The notes under the pieces: model-generated
The model's database searches: none
Seen by the model: only the letters and a program-made list of their open reading frames with translations
Told to the model about the DNA's origin: nothing
In this document: positions 1 through 7,533 of the stretch, piece by piece
Numbering within the stretch: position 1 is the stretch's first letter
How the letters are laid out: every line of letters starts with the position of its first letter
Translations under genes and position numbers: made by a program
From: Tumebacillus permanentifrigoris
Lineage (GTDB): Bacteria > Bacillota > Bacilli > Tumebacillales > Tumebacillaceae
Assembly (NCBI RefSeq): GCF_003148565.1
Contig: NZ_QGGL01000011.1
Coordinates: 62,001 to 126,000 of the forward strand
DNA length: 64,000 nucleotides
Reading direction: 5' to 3'

Positions 1-208
1 CGTTGGCGAATTTCAGCGCGCCGTTGAGATGGGCAGGTTGCCAATCGGACACCACATGGACGTCGGAGAGCACTCCAAACGATGCGAGAGGCTTTTCCAC
101 ACGTTCTGCCCGACTGGGGGAAGCATAGAAGGATTGGGCGGGGGTCAAGACGCAGCAGAGCAGCAGGGCGACGACGACAGCGAACGTGATCTGGATGGAT
201 CGGTTCAT
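1..208 (-). CDS. Secreted metallophosphoesterase, N-terminal part (runs off the left edge)
   Basis: The reverse strand opens with ATG at 208-206, preceded by a strong GGAGGAGG ribosome site, and stays open for 69 codons to the window edge. The translation starts with a signal peptide (MNRSIQ, then a hydrophobic stretch AVVVALLLCCVL, ending near AQSFYAS). About 45 residues in it reads FGVLSDVHVV, which fits the first metal-binding motif (D-x-H) of calcineurin-like phosphoesterases. From the family it should be an exported or cell-surface phosphohydrolase with a two-metal centre; the remaining motifs lie outside the window. It diverges from the M24 peptidase gene, with about 117 bases between the starts. 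Substrate unknown. Confidence 0.7.
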   Translation of the reverse strand, partial: MNRSIQITFAVVVALLLCCVLTPAQSFYASPSRAERVEKPLASFGVLSDVHVVSDWQPAHLNGALKFAN

Positions 209-325
209 CTCGTGCGATTCCTCCTCCGTCTGGTTGAGTCGTCCTAGTGTGCCCCGCGAGCAGGAAATGTACGTCGCATATGGAAATCAGTATCTAGATC
301 AGGAAAAATTGGAGGCCTACAGAGG

Positions 326-1429
326 ATGTCGATCTATGACGTGCGTCTCTCCCGAATTCGGGACTGGATGAAGCAGCGGAACGTGGAAGTTGTACTGGTC
401 ACGTCGCCGCCGAATGTGAAGTATCTGACGGGGTTTGATTGCCACCCGATGGAACGTTTCATGGGGTTGTGTTTGCAAGCAACGGGCGAGGCGACCTTGT
501 TCGTGCCGTCCTTGGAGCAGGAGGCGGCACAGAAAGCTGGCTTCCCGCACATCGTCACCGTGTCGGACACCGAAGACCCGATGGACATCGTCCGCGCTGT
601 CGTCGGCAACGGTCCATTTGGTGCCTTGGCTATCGAAAAGCAACAATTGACGGTAGCGCGATTCGAACAATTGCAAACCGTGTTCGGCACAGCTCCGGCT
701 GTGGCGGCAGAGGAATTGCTGCAAGATATGCGGATGCGCAAGGACGAAGCAGAAGTCGCGATCATGAAAAAAGCGGCCGAGATCGCCGACCGCGCTGTGG
801 AAGCGGCCGTACGAGCGATTGCTGTGGGCAAAACCGAAGCGGAGATCGTCTCGGTGATCGAGTCCTCGATGAAAGCGCAGGGCGCTTCGGGCACATCGTT
901 CCCGACCATCGTGCTGGCTGGCGAGAAAAGCGCCCTGCCGCACGGCGTCCCAGGCAATCGCACGATCCAAGAAGGGGACTTCGTGTTGCTCGACTTGGGG
1001 GCTGTCTATGAAGGCTACTGCTCCGACATCACGCGGACATTCGTCGTCGGTGAGCCGTCTGATGAACAAGTGATCATCTACGAAGCGGTGCTCGCGGGCA
1101 ATCTCGCAGGCATCATGGCGACCAAACCGGGCCTGCCTGCCAAAGTCGTCGATGCAGCAGCACGCCAAACCATCGAAGGCTTCGGCTATGGGGAGTACTT
1201 TACGCACCGCGTCGGTCATGGACTGGGCATCGAGGTACACGAATTCCCGTCCATGCACGGCAACAACGAACAAAAACTCGTGCCGGGGATGGTCTTCACC
1301 ATCGAGCCGGGCGTGTACGTGTCCGGTCTCGGCGGCGTCCGCATCGAGGACGATGTGTTGGTCACCGAGACGGGTGTCGAAGTGCTGACCAAGTATCCGA
1401 AGGAACTGCAGATCCTTGGTGTTGAGTAA
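326..1429 (+). CDS. M24 family aminopeptidase / Xaa-Pro dipeptidase
   Basis: A 367-residue cytoplasmic metallopeptidase of the pita-bread fold that would cleave Xaa-Pro dipeptides or N-terminal residues ahead of proline. The N-terminal creatinase-like domain covers about residues 1-125 and the catalytic domain the rest. The five M24 metal ligands can be placed: D223 (LLDLG), D234 (CSDITRTF), H298 (RVGHGLG), E327 (TIEPGV) and E341 (RIEDD). The size matches the B. subtilis YqhT/YkvY group (about 355-365 residues). ATG 326 follows GGAGG at 311-315. A bidirectional terminator follows the stop, so it is probably monocistronic. Confidence 0.9.
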   Translation: MSIYDVRLSRIRDWMKQRNVEVVLVTSPPNVKYLTGFDCHPMERFMGLCLQATGEATLFVPSLEQEAAQKAGFPHIVTVSDTEDPMDIVRAVVGNGPFGALAIEKQQLTVARFEQLQTVFGTAPAVAAEELLQDMRMRKDEAEVAIMKKAAEIADRAVEAAVRAIAVGKTEAEIVSVIESSMKAQGASGTSFPTIVLAGEKSALPHGVPGNRTIQEGDFVLLDLGAVYEGYCSDITRTFVVGEPSDEQVIIYEAVLAGNLAGIMATKPGLPAKVVDAAARQTIEGFGYGEYFTHRVGHGLGIEVHEFPSMHGNNEQKLVPGMVFTIEPGVYVSGLGGVRIEDDVLVTETGVEVLTKYPKELQILGVE

Positions 1430-1480
1430 CAACAAAATTCCTCAAATGCCCCAGATTCGGGGCTTAGCTCGATGCTCGAT

Positions 1481-1517
1481 AAAAAAGAACTTGCCCGCAG
1501 TGGGGCAAGTTCTTTTC
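1481..1517. terminator. Bidirectional intrinsic terminator
   Basis: A 12-bp perfect stem (1485-1496 with 1503-1514) with a short loop is flanked by an A-run on the left and a T-run on the right. It can serve both the M24 peptidase gene (+) and the convergent secreted-protein gene (-). Confidence 0.85.
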
Positions 1518-1535
1518 CTTTCAATAAGCCATTGC

Positions 1536-2354
1536 TTAGCGGTCGCCCGACAGCCACAGCACGGTGTTGACTGCAAGCGCTGCGTCGCTGTAGTCAGACC
1601 AACCGTCGTACAGGCTGTCACCAGCTGCACCCGTGCCATCATCGTACAGCGAGGAATCGCCAAGGGCCGCGAAACGGCCGGAGCCGTAGTTGCCGTGGAT
1701 GTGGAACGGATCTGCTTGACTGGTCAGGAAGATATCGGAAACGATCGAGGTGTTGGAGCCGGTTTTGTGGATCGTCGAACCGTTCCATGCGCCGACGGAG
1801 GTAACGCCGCTGGTCAGCGTGTTCGCGCGAACATCGGTGATCGGCTCTTGCGATACGTTGTTGCGGTTGAAGTAGAAGCCGTAGGTAGCACCTACCCAGG
1901 AGCCCGTGCTCGGGTTGGCAACCGTTTGCGATCCGTCAAAAATTTGCACGGAGTCCCAACCGTCGTTGTTGCGGTCGGAAACGATGTGGTCGGCGATGAA
2001 GTACACCGCGCCGCCATTGGCCACGAAGGTGTTGATCGCGGATTTTTCGCTGGCGGTGAAGTTGATATTGGGCTCCGGGATGACGTAGACCGACACGCCG
2101 GACAGAACGGTGGAAGTAACTACCGAAGTGGTGGAGGTGACGGTGTAGCCTTTGCCTTTGAGCGCGGTGGCAAAGTTGGAGAAGCCACCGGTGATCGTCC
2201 AATCCGCGTTCCCAGCGGTTTCGCCGTGACCTTGGTCAAACAGAACTTTTTTGCCGACCGGAGATGCAGATGCAGCATCCGGGGTAGCCAGACCGAGCGC
2301 TGCGAGGGTAGCGACGACAGCGAGGGTGAGCAATGATTTTTTGTTCATGTTCAA
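1536..2354 (-). CDS. Secreted protein of unknown function, paralogue of the neighbouring LTD protein
   Basis: A 272-residue exported protein with a clear Sec signal peptide (basic start, hydrophobic core, cleavage near ASASP at about residue 31). The mature part is nearly the same domain as the C-terminal half of the next protein (2549-3898). Shared blocks include FDQGHGETAGNADW, YVIPEPNINF, YFIADHIVSDRNNDGWDSV, VGATYGFYFNRNN and the tail SSLYDDGTGAAG. Alternating beta/alpha segments and a GGAVYFIADH-like strand suggest a Rossmann or glutamine-amidotransferase-like fold of the type sometimes annotated DUF4350, but I cannot assign an activity. The gene has its own promoter and terminator, so the pair looks like a tandem duplication rather than an operon. 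Confidence 0.8.
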   Translation of the reverse strand: MNMNKKSLLTLAVVATLAALGLATPDAASASPVGKKVLFDQGHGETAGNADWTITGGFSNFATALKGKGYTVTSTTSVVTSTVLSGVSVYVIPEPNINFTASEKSAINTFVANGGAVYFIADHIVSDRNNDGWDSVQIFDGSQTVANPSTGSWVGATYGFYFNRNNVSQEPITDVRANTLTSGVTSVGAWNGSTIHKTGSNTSIVSDIFLTSQADPFHIHGNYGSGRFAALGDSSLYDDGTGAAGDSLYDGWSDYSDAALAVNTVLWLSGDR

Positions 2355-2408
2355 AAAACCTCCTAGACCGTTTCAAGTATGTAAGAGCAACTATCAGTTC
2401 CATTCCAA

Positions 2409-2437
2409 ATTATAATAGAAACGGCACCAAATGACTA
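2409..2437 (-). promoter_or_regulatory. Sigma-A-type promoter for the secreted-protein gene
   Basis: On the reverse strand TAGTCA (2437-2432) and a perfect TATAAT (2414-2409) are separated by 17 bases, about 55 bases upstream of the start codon at 2354. The -35 box matches the consensus at 4 of 6 positions. Confidence 0.5.
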
Positions 2438-2496
2438 GACAAATTTGTAAAGGTTTCGTGTATAGAATAAAGTTTCATTATCATAAATAAATAACA

Positions 2497-2530
2497 AAAA
2501 AGAACCTGCCGCTAAGCGGTCAGGTTCTCT
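2497..2530 (-). terminator. Intrinsic terminator after the LTD protein gene
   Basis: Inverted repeat AGAACCTG...CAGGTTCT (2501-2528) with a GC-rich centre. It is followed on the reverse strand by TTTTTTGTT, just downstream of the stop at 2549. Confidence 0.8.
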
Positions 2531-2548
2531 TTTCTGCCAAGATCGAGA

Positions 2549-3898
2549 TTAGTTGATGGTGCCTGCGAGCCATTGAACCGTGTTGACCGCGAGGACTTTG
2601 TCGGAGTAGTCATTCCAGCCATCGTACAGGTTCTTGCCAGCTGCGCCGGTGCCATCATCGTACAGCGAGGAGTCGCCGAGGGCTGCGAAGCGGCCAGAAC
2701 CGTAGGAACCGTGGACGTGGAACGGATCTGCTTGACCCGAGATGAAGATGTCAGAGACGACCGACGAGTTGGAGCCGGTGACGTGGATGGTCGAACCGTT
2801 CCACACGCCGACCGCAGTTACGCCGCTGGTGACGGAGTTGGCGCGGATGTCGGTGACCGGTTCTTGGACCAAGTTGTTGCGGTTGAAGTAGAAGCCAAAC
2901 GTTGCGCCGACCCAAGAGCCGGTGGTCGGGTTGGCAACCGTTTGCGAGCCGTCAAAGATTTGCACGGAGTCCCAGCCATCGTTGTTGCGGTCCGAAACGA
3001 TGTGGTCAGCGATGAAGTACACGCCGCCGCCGTTTTGGATGAAGGTGTTGATGGCGGTTTTCTCTGTAGCGGTGTAGTTGATGTTCGGCTCCGGCAGCAC
3101 GAGTACTTTGTAGCCGGAGAGCACGGTTGCGGAGATCGCCGAAGTGGTCGAAGCTACCGTGTAGCCCTTCACACGCAGCGCGTCTGCGAACGAGGAGTTC
3201 GCGCCGCCGATCGTCCAGTCTGCGTTGCCAGCCGTTTGGCCATGACCTTGGTCCCAGAGAATTTTCGAACCAGTGACCGTACCGCCACCACCACCGCCGC
3301 CACCGTTGATGTACACGGTGTTTTTCGCGCCGAGGGTACCGCCAGACGTCGTGGACGAAGCCCAGTTCGTCGAGGAGCTCGAAGTGCCTGCCGGGTCTTT
3401 GCGTTCCAGCGATGGGCCGGTGCCGTTGCCACCCCATGCGGAGGTGAACTCGACGGAGTCGATCACTTCAGCAGACGATGCGAGGTTGTTGCCATCGGCA
3501 TCACTGAACAGCGCGAAGCCGTCACCGGAGTTGGACAGCGCGAGGTTGGCAGACCATTTCAATTGTGCGCTGGAGACGGAGTTGCCGATGGTCAGATAGC
3601 CGCCAGCCGGAATCGTAGTGCCTGCCGGAATCGTATACACGCCTTCCGTCAGCGAAGAGGCTCCTACATTGTTATCGGTGACTTTGTAGCCGGAGAGGTC
3701 GATGCTTGCGCCGGTGGTGTTGTAGAGTTCTACCCATTCCTGCGTCGTACCCGAAGCGTAGTTGTACATAATTTCGTTGATGACGACAGAACCCGCAGCG
3801 ATCGCTGCAGAAGCCGGTTGCACATTCAAAACTGCCGGTGCAGCAAGTGCGCCGACCATAGCCAAGCTCGTCAATCCGATAACCGTGTGTTTTTTCAT
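2549..3898 (-). CDS. Secreted lamin-tail-domain protein with a C-terminal domain shared with its neighbour
   Basis: A 449-residue exported protein. A signal peptide (MKKHTVIG... to about residue 32) is followed by a lamin-tail (LTD) domain at roughly 35-195; typical LTD signatures are VVINEIMYN, EWVELYNT and DLSGYKVTD. A Gly-rich linker of about nine glycines at about 200-208 leads to a roughly 240-residue domain very similar to the whole mature part of the protein at 1536-2354. LTD domains in bacterial exported proteins usually accompany nucleases, phosphatases or other hydrolases, often as surface or binding modules. The partner domain is unassigned here. Start ATG 3898 sits behind an AGGGGGAAC-type ribosome site. 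Confidence 0.85.
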   Translation of the reverse strand: MKKHTVIGLTSLAMVGALAAPAVLNVQPASAAIAAGSVVINEIMYNYASGTTQEWVELYNTTGASIDLSGYKVTDNNVGASSLTEGVYTIPAGTTIPAGGYLTIGNSVSSAQLKWSANLALSNSGDGFALFSDADGNNLASSAEVIDSVEFTSAWGGNGTGPSLERKDPAGTSSSSTNWASSTTSGGTLGAKNTVYINGGGGGGGGTVTGSKILWDQGHGQTAGNADWTIGGANSSFADALRVKGYTVASTTSAISATVLSGYKVLVLPEPNINYTATEKTAINTFIQNGGGVYFIADHIVSDRNNDGWDSVQIFDGSQTVANPTTGSWVGATFGFYFNRNNLVQEPVTDIRANSVTSGVTAVGVWNGSTIHVTGSNSSVVSDIFISGQADPFHVHGSYGSGRFAALGDSSLYDDGTGAAGKNLYDGWNDYSDKVLAVNTVQWLAGTIN

Positions 3899-4124
3899 GT
3901 TTAGGAGTTCCCCCTATATGATTGTCCAAGTCTCTTCACCTACATTATAAGTGATAACTTGAAAGATTTCATCAATTATTTGTTGAGGTTTTGTTGTAAT
4001 TTAATCCCAGAGTAACAACGGCTACCTCGTTTTTTTAGCAGGGATCGAAGGAGGAAATTGGCGGGTGAAAATGGTATTGTATAGGTGGCATCTACTTGCA
4101 CGGCATAGGTAAGGAGAAGGAGAA

Positions 4125-4970
4125 ATGAGCATCACCACCTACAAACCCAGCAGAGGCGATTTGGAACGGTTATCGAAGTTTCGTGCGCCGTATCAGCAGA
4201 CGATCGATGAACTGAAGGTCAAATTAAAGGGTATCAAATACGGCTGCCTCGAACAGGACTGCTACTCACCGATCGAATTTGTGGTGGGTCGGGTCAAAAC
4301 GGTCGAGTCGCTGTTGAAAAAAGCGGAGAAAAAGGGCGTACAAGTCGGCAATGGCAACTGGATCGAGGACATCGAGCAGCACGTGTACGACATCGCAGGA
4401 TTGCGCGTTGTCACCCGCTACTTGGAGGACATCCGCGAGGTGCAGCAGATTCTCTGTGAACGTGAGGATTTTCAAGTCGTAGAGATCACCGACTACATTG
4501 AAACCCCCAAGGAATCGGGTTATCGCAGCGTACACCTCGTCGTGCGCTACCCCACCTATCACGGCTCTCAGAAAAAAGAAGTGCTGTGCGAGATCCAATT
4601 GCGCACGATGTCGATGAACTTCTGGGCGACCAACGAGCATGAGTTGCGCTACAAGTATGACGAGAAACTGCCGGTCGAGATGAAGGAACAGTTGCGCCGG
4701 GCGGCGGATACGGCCTACGAGTTGGATTTGCAGATGGCGCAGTTCCGCCGGGAAATCCGCACGTCGCAGGAGATGCGCTTGGAGGACACCGTCGCCAACG
4801 AGGACAAACTGGAGGAGATCTTCTCCCTGTATGTCAAAAAAGACTTCAACCGTGCGGCTGAACTCTACCAGACCTACTTTGGCCGCGACCACGACTTTGC
4901 GTACAATCCGAAGTTGCAGATGATCGACGAGATGTTGAATTCGCGGTTGTTAAAAAAACCCGTCTCCTAA
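4125..4970 (+). CDS. relQ: GTP pyrophosphokinase, RelQ/YjbM-type small alarmone synthetase
   Basis: A 281-residue single-domain (p)ppGpp synthetase without the HD hydrolase and TGS/ACT regions of full RelA/SpoT. It should transfer pyrophosphate from ATP to GTP/GDP in the cytoplasm as part of the stringent or cell-wall-stress response. RelQ hallmarks appear in order: PYQQTIDELKVKLKGI, SPIEFVVGRVK, DIAGLRVV, KESGYRSVHLVVRYP, CEIQLRTMSMNFWA and EHELRYKY. The B. subtilis protein is about 211 residues; this one carries about 60 extra C-terminal residues (from about 222) predicted mostly helical. ATG follows AAGGAGAAGGAG. The stop codon lies inside the terminator stem and overlaps the stop of the convergent gene. 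Confidence 0.9.
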   Translation: MSITTYKPSRGDLERLSKFRAPYQQTIDELKVKLKGIKYGCLEQDCYSPIEFVVGRVKTVESLLKKAEKKGVQVGNGNWIEDIEQHVYDIAGLRVVTRYLEDIREVQQILCEREDFQVVEITDYIETPKESGYRSVHLVVRYPTYHGSQKKEVLCEIQLRTMSMNFWATNEHELRYKYDEKLPVEMKEQLRRAADTAYELDLQMAQFRREIRTSQEMRLEDTVANEDKLEEIFSLYVKKDFNRAAELYQTYFGRDHDFAYNPKLQMIDEMLNSRLLKKPVS

Positions 4971-4984
4971 GGAGTCGGGTTTTT
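4952..4984. terminator. Bidirectional terminator containing both convergent stop codons
   Basis: The stem AAAACCCG.../...CGGGTTTT has A/T runs on both sides. The relQ stop (4968-4970) and the stop of the S1-domain gene (4969-4967, reverse) both sit within the hairpin loop region. Confidence 0.85.
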
Positions 4985-5845
4985 CATTGCTTTTTCGATT
5001 AAGGAGATGAGCAGGAAGTTCAGATCTGGGTCAAAGTCGTCAACAACGGTTTGCATCGCATAGGTGAGGCGGAACGTGCTGTTCTGTTCGAGCAGATCAC
5101 GCAGCAGTCGCTGTGCTTTCTCCGACATCTGTTTCTGGGTGACACCTTCTAGGAACTTCTGAATGTCGGCCAGTTCTTGGTCGAGGCGTACAGACAAAGA
5201 ATCGCGAGTTGGCTCTGTCGGCACCGGTTGGGAAGTCGTAAATTGGTGCGGGGCAAGATCGGACGTTGTGTTGGCGGAGGAAACCGAAGCAACAGAGGTA
5301 GCGGGAGCAGATGTCGAAACGACAGGGGCCGGGGAAACGGTCTGTCCAGACGGGCTGGCCTGTACAGGAACGGCAGGTTGAACAGACGCTCCGGTCTGGG
5401 CAAAAGTCGGAACTGGCGTGCTGACCGTCGCCGGTGTGTTAGCGGTTGCAGGCGTCGGAGCGATCAGTTCCGGAAGCGCGATGGCATCTGCTACGGTTGG
5501 GGTCGGAGAGGCTGCTTCCTTGTCTTTCTCACGGTCCTTCTCCTTGCCTTCCATCGTAAAGGCGACTTCGCCGCTACGACGGTCGTACTTGGTAATCCGT
5601 ACTTGAATCGAAGCTTCGCGATCGATCAGCTCAGGCAATTTGCCTTGTAGATTGATCGCCATCTCACTGTTGTGCAACAAACCGCTCAAGCCGTCTGCCG
5701 TGGATGCGAAACATCCAAAATCCATCATCCGAAACGGGAATACTTCAATAGATTGTCCGACATGATATTTATTCGTCAGACTAGGTTTCAAATTATCTTT
5801 CTTCGACCGACCAAACTGTTGAACATAGCGCAATGTCGTATCCAT
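4967..5845 (-). CDS. S1 RNA-binding domain protein with long Pro/Thr/Ala-rich linker
   Basis: A 292-residue cytoplasmic protein. Residues about 25-105 form an S1-like OB fold: YHVGQSIEVFPF, then GCFAS..GLSGLLHNSEM and VRITKYDRRSGEVAFTMEG. This resembles the S1 proteins of the YugI/general-stress-protein-13 type, which bind RNA or ribosomes. Residues about 110-210 are low-complexity and rich in Pro, Ala, Thr, Ser and Val, probably disordered. The C-terminus (about 215-290) is a helical segment (DQELADIQKFLEG..., then FDPDLNFLLISLIEKAM). I do not recognise the full-length architecture. Start ATG 5845 has AAAGGAG about 12 bases upstream. Confidence 0.75.
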   Translation of the reverse strand: MDTTLRYVQQFGRSKKDNLKPSLTNKYHVGQSIEVFPFRMMDFGCFASTADGLSGLLHNSEMAINLQGKLPELIDREASIQVRITKYDRRSGEVAFTMEGKEKDREKDKEAASPTPTVADAIALPELIAPTPATANTPATVSTPVPTFAQTGASVQPAVPVQASPSGQTVSPAPVVSTSAPATSVASVSSANTTSDLAPHQFTTSQPVPTEPTRDSLSVRLDQELADIQKFLEGVTQKQMSEKAQRLLRDLLEQNSTFRLTYAMQTVVDDFDPDLNFLLISLIEKAMKNPTP

Positions 5846-5947
5846 AGAGAGGCGTGACTCCTTTTGAATGACAAATTATGTAATAGCGAAAACAGACTAT
5901 CTATCCATTTAAGTTAACAGTCGGTGTCACCATTGTCAAGCCGACTC

Positions 5948-5981
5948 AAAAAAAGGACAGCCTAGCGGCTGCCTTGTTTTA
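5948..5981 (-). terminator. Intrinsic terminator after the DsbA-like gene
   Basis: On the reverse strand AAGGCAGCC pairs with GGCTGTCCTT (one bulge) around a short loop and is followed by TTTTTTTGAG, directly after the stop at 5979. Confidence 0.75.
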
Positions 5982-6560
5982 TCGCGCCAATTCGCGCAGT
6001 TGTTCGAGCGTCGGCATGTCATCGAAATGATGGATCAGGAGGCGTTTCGATGGGTCTGCGCCGTTGATGTAGTCGGGGATCGTGTCGAGGTTTTCGTCGA
6101 TCGCTTGTTGCAGATCACGCTCATAGGCGGCGCGACCGGCATCGCTCTCCAACGCCTGACGGAACTCAGCTCCGTTCAGACCGATTGATTCTGCGAGTGC
6201 GACGAGGACGTCACGATCGGCAATGTCCTGTTTCTCCGCCCAATGGGCACGGTACACAATTTCGACATAGTCGGCTGCACGACCGAACTGTTCGGCAACT
6301 TTGGTTGCCACCAACGCCGGGACGGTCTCGCCTTGGACCGGGGAGGAGACACGGATGCCTTGCTCCTCGCGGAGTTGCTTGAGGCGAATGCCTGCTGCTT
6401 CGCGGTAGCCTTCCGGTTTTGCCGGTGGGTTTGCACCTGGCGGCATCTTCCAGACGTGGTAGAGAATCTCCACGCCTTCCTTGGCCAGTTCACGCACGGT
6501 ATGCGCACCCACGTAGCACCACGGGCACGCGTAATCAAAATGGAAATGAAGTTTGCTCAT
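5979..6560 (-). CDS. DsbA-family thioredoxin-fold oxidoreductase (FrnE-like)
   Basis: A 193-residue protein beginning MSKLHFHFDYACPWC, so the redox motif C12-P-W-C15 sits right after the first strand, as in DsbA/FrnE and 2-hydroxychromene-2-carboxylate isomerase relatives. A helical insertion follows (KEGVEILYHVW..., EGYREAAGIRLKQLREEQG) before the thioredoxin fold resumes; the expected cis-Pro region is not certain by eye. There is no signal peptide, so it is cytoplasmic. ATG 6560 overlaps the stop of the upstream CoA-binding gene (TGATG), implying translational coupling. A TTG one codon earlier is less likely. Substrate unknown. Confidence 0.85.
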   Translation of the reverse strand: MSKLHFHFDYACPWCYVGAHTVRELAKEGVEILYHVWKMPPGANPPAKPEGYREAAGIRLKQLREEQGIRVSSPVQGETVPALVATKVAEQFGRAADYVEIVYRAHWAEKQDIADRDVLVALAESIGLNGAEFRQALESDAGRAAYERDLQQAIDENLDTIPDYINGADPSKRLLIHHFDDMPTLEQLRELAR

Positions 6561-6988
6561 CAATGCTTACCTCCTGCCAGCAGCACGCTGTGGGCAACGG
6601 CGATGCAGAGGTCCATGACGATCTCCACGCCGTTTTCCTGCGCCAGTTGTGCGGCTTTTTCATCTTCGACGCCTTGTTGGGCCCAGACGCGTTTCGCGCC
6701 CGACTTGATCGTTGATTCGACAACGCTATACAATTCCTCAGAACGGCGAAACACGTTGACAAGATCGACGGGTTCCGGGATCTCTTCGAGCGTAGCATAC
6801 GCTTTTTCACCCAGCACTTCGCCCTTGAGCATCGGATTGACCGGGATGATGCGGAAGCCGCGCTGTTGCATCGTTTCCGCGATCTGGTAGGAGGTGCGGT
6901 CTGGTTTGTCAGACAGACCGACGACTGCGATCGTCTTGGTTTCTTGCAACCATTGCTTGACTTGCTCGTTGCTTGGTGCTGTGTACAT
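6560..6988 (-). CDS. CoA-binding domain protein (YccU type)
   Basis: About 142 residues forming a single Rossmann-type CoA-binding domain: TIAVVGLSDKPDRTSY with its Gly-rich turn, IIPVNPM, VDLVNVFRR, and VWAQQGVEDEKAA near the end, matching the YccU group that binds CoA. AGGAG lies directly against the upstream ATG (6997) but 9 bases before the ATG at 6988, so 6988 is the better start. The next gene begins inside its stop codon. The biological role of this family is not established. Confidence 0.85.
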   Translation of the reverse strand: MYTAPSNEQVKQWLQETKTIAVVGLSDKPDRTSYQIAETMQQRGFRIIPVNPMLKGEVLGEKAYATLEEIPEPVDLVNVFRRSEELYSVVESTIKSGAKRVWAQQGVEDEKAAQLAQENGVEIVMDLCIAVAHSVLLAGGKH

Positions 6989-7165
6989 GGCGAACATCTC
7001 CTGCTCTGTTTTTTTACCAGCATACCCTAGATTGCCGGGAACAATCTGTCGGCTATGCTACAAATCAACAGGAGAAACTCCCGCGCAAGTGAATTGGCAA
7101 GAGATGGACAAACATGGTACATTGAACCCAACCTAAGTTCATATACATGAGGAGGATAGCACGAG

Positions 7166-7525
7166 ATGTCTGAGATTCTTTTTTACCAGTATCCGAAGTG
7201 CGGCACCTGCCGCAATGCCAAGAAATATCTAGAGGCGAACGATGTGCAATACACCGATATTCAGATCGTCGAGAACCCCCCGACGAAGGAACAATTGCGA
7301 GACTATCTGGCCAAGAGCGGACTTGAAATCAAAAAGTTCTTCAACACCAGCGGCAATACATACAAGGAACTCGGGCTCAAGGACAAGTTGAAAGACATGA
7401 GCGTCGAGGAGCAATTGGATTTGCTCGCCACAGACGGCATGTTGATCAAACGCCCGATCCTCGTGCGCGGTGACAAGGCGACGGTTGGTTTCAAGGAAGA
7501 CGAGTTCCAGAAGGTTCTCGGGTAG
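7166..7525 (+). CDS. ArsC/Spx-family thioredoxin-fold protein
   Basis: A 119-residue protein of the arsenate reductase/Spx/YffB superfamily. C12-G-T-C15 lies after the first strand, followed by RNAKKYLEAND, the family's FFNTSGNTYKEL segment and the cis-Pro region KRPILV. The CXXC and length also fit the Spx/MgsR subgroup of RNA-polymerase-binding stress regulators, but the alpha-CTD contact region cannot be judged by eye, so either a reductase or a regulator is possible. ATG follows GAGGAGGAT with good spacing. The M16 peptidase gene starts 8 bases after its stop, so the two are probably co-transcribed. Confidence 0.85.
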   Translation: MSEILFYQYPKCGTCRNAKKYLEANDVQYTDIQIVENPPTKEQLRDYLAKSGLEIKKFFNTSGNTYKELGLKDKLKDMSVEEQLDLLATDGMLIKRPILVRGDKATVGFKEDEFQKVLG

Positions 7526-7533
7526 GAGCGTGT

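Noticed and set aside
1416-2336. Long forward frames opposite the two secreted-protein genes (also 2573-3904)
   Set aside because: The reverse strand carries signal peptides, ribosome sites, promoters and paralogous domains; the forward translations are low-complexity Arg/Val/Gly sequence.
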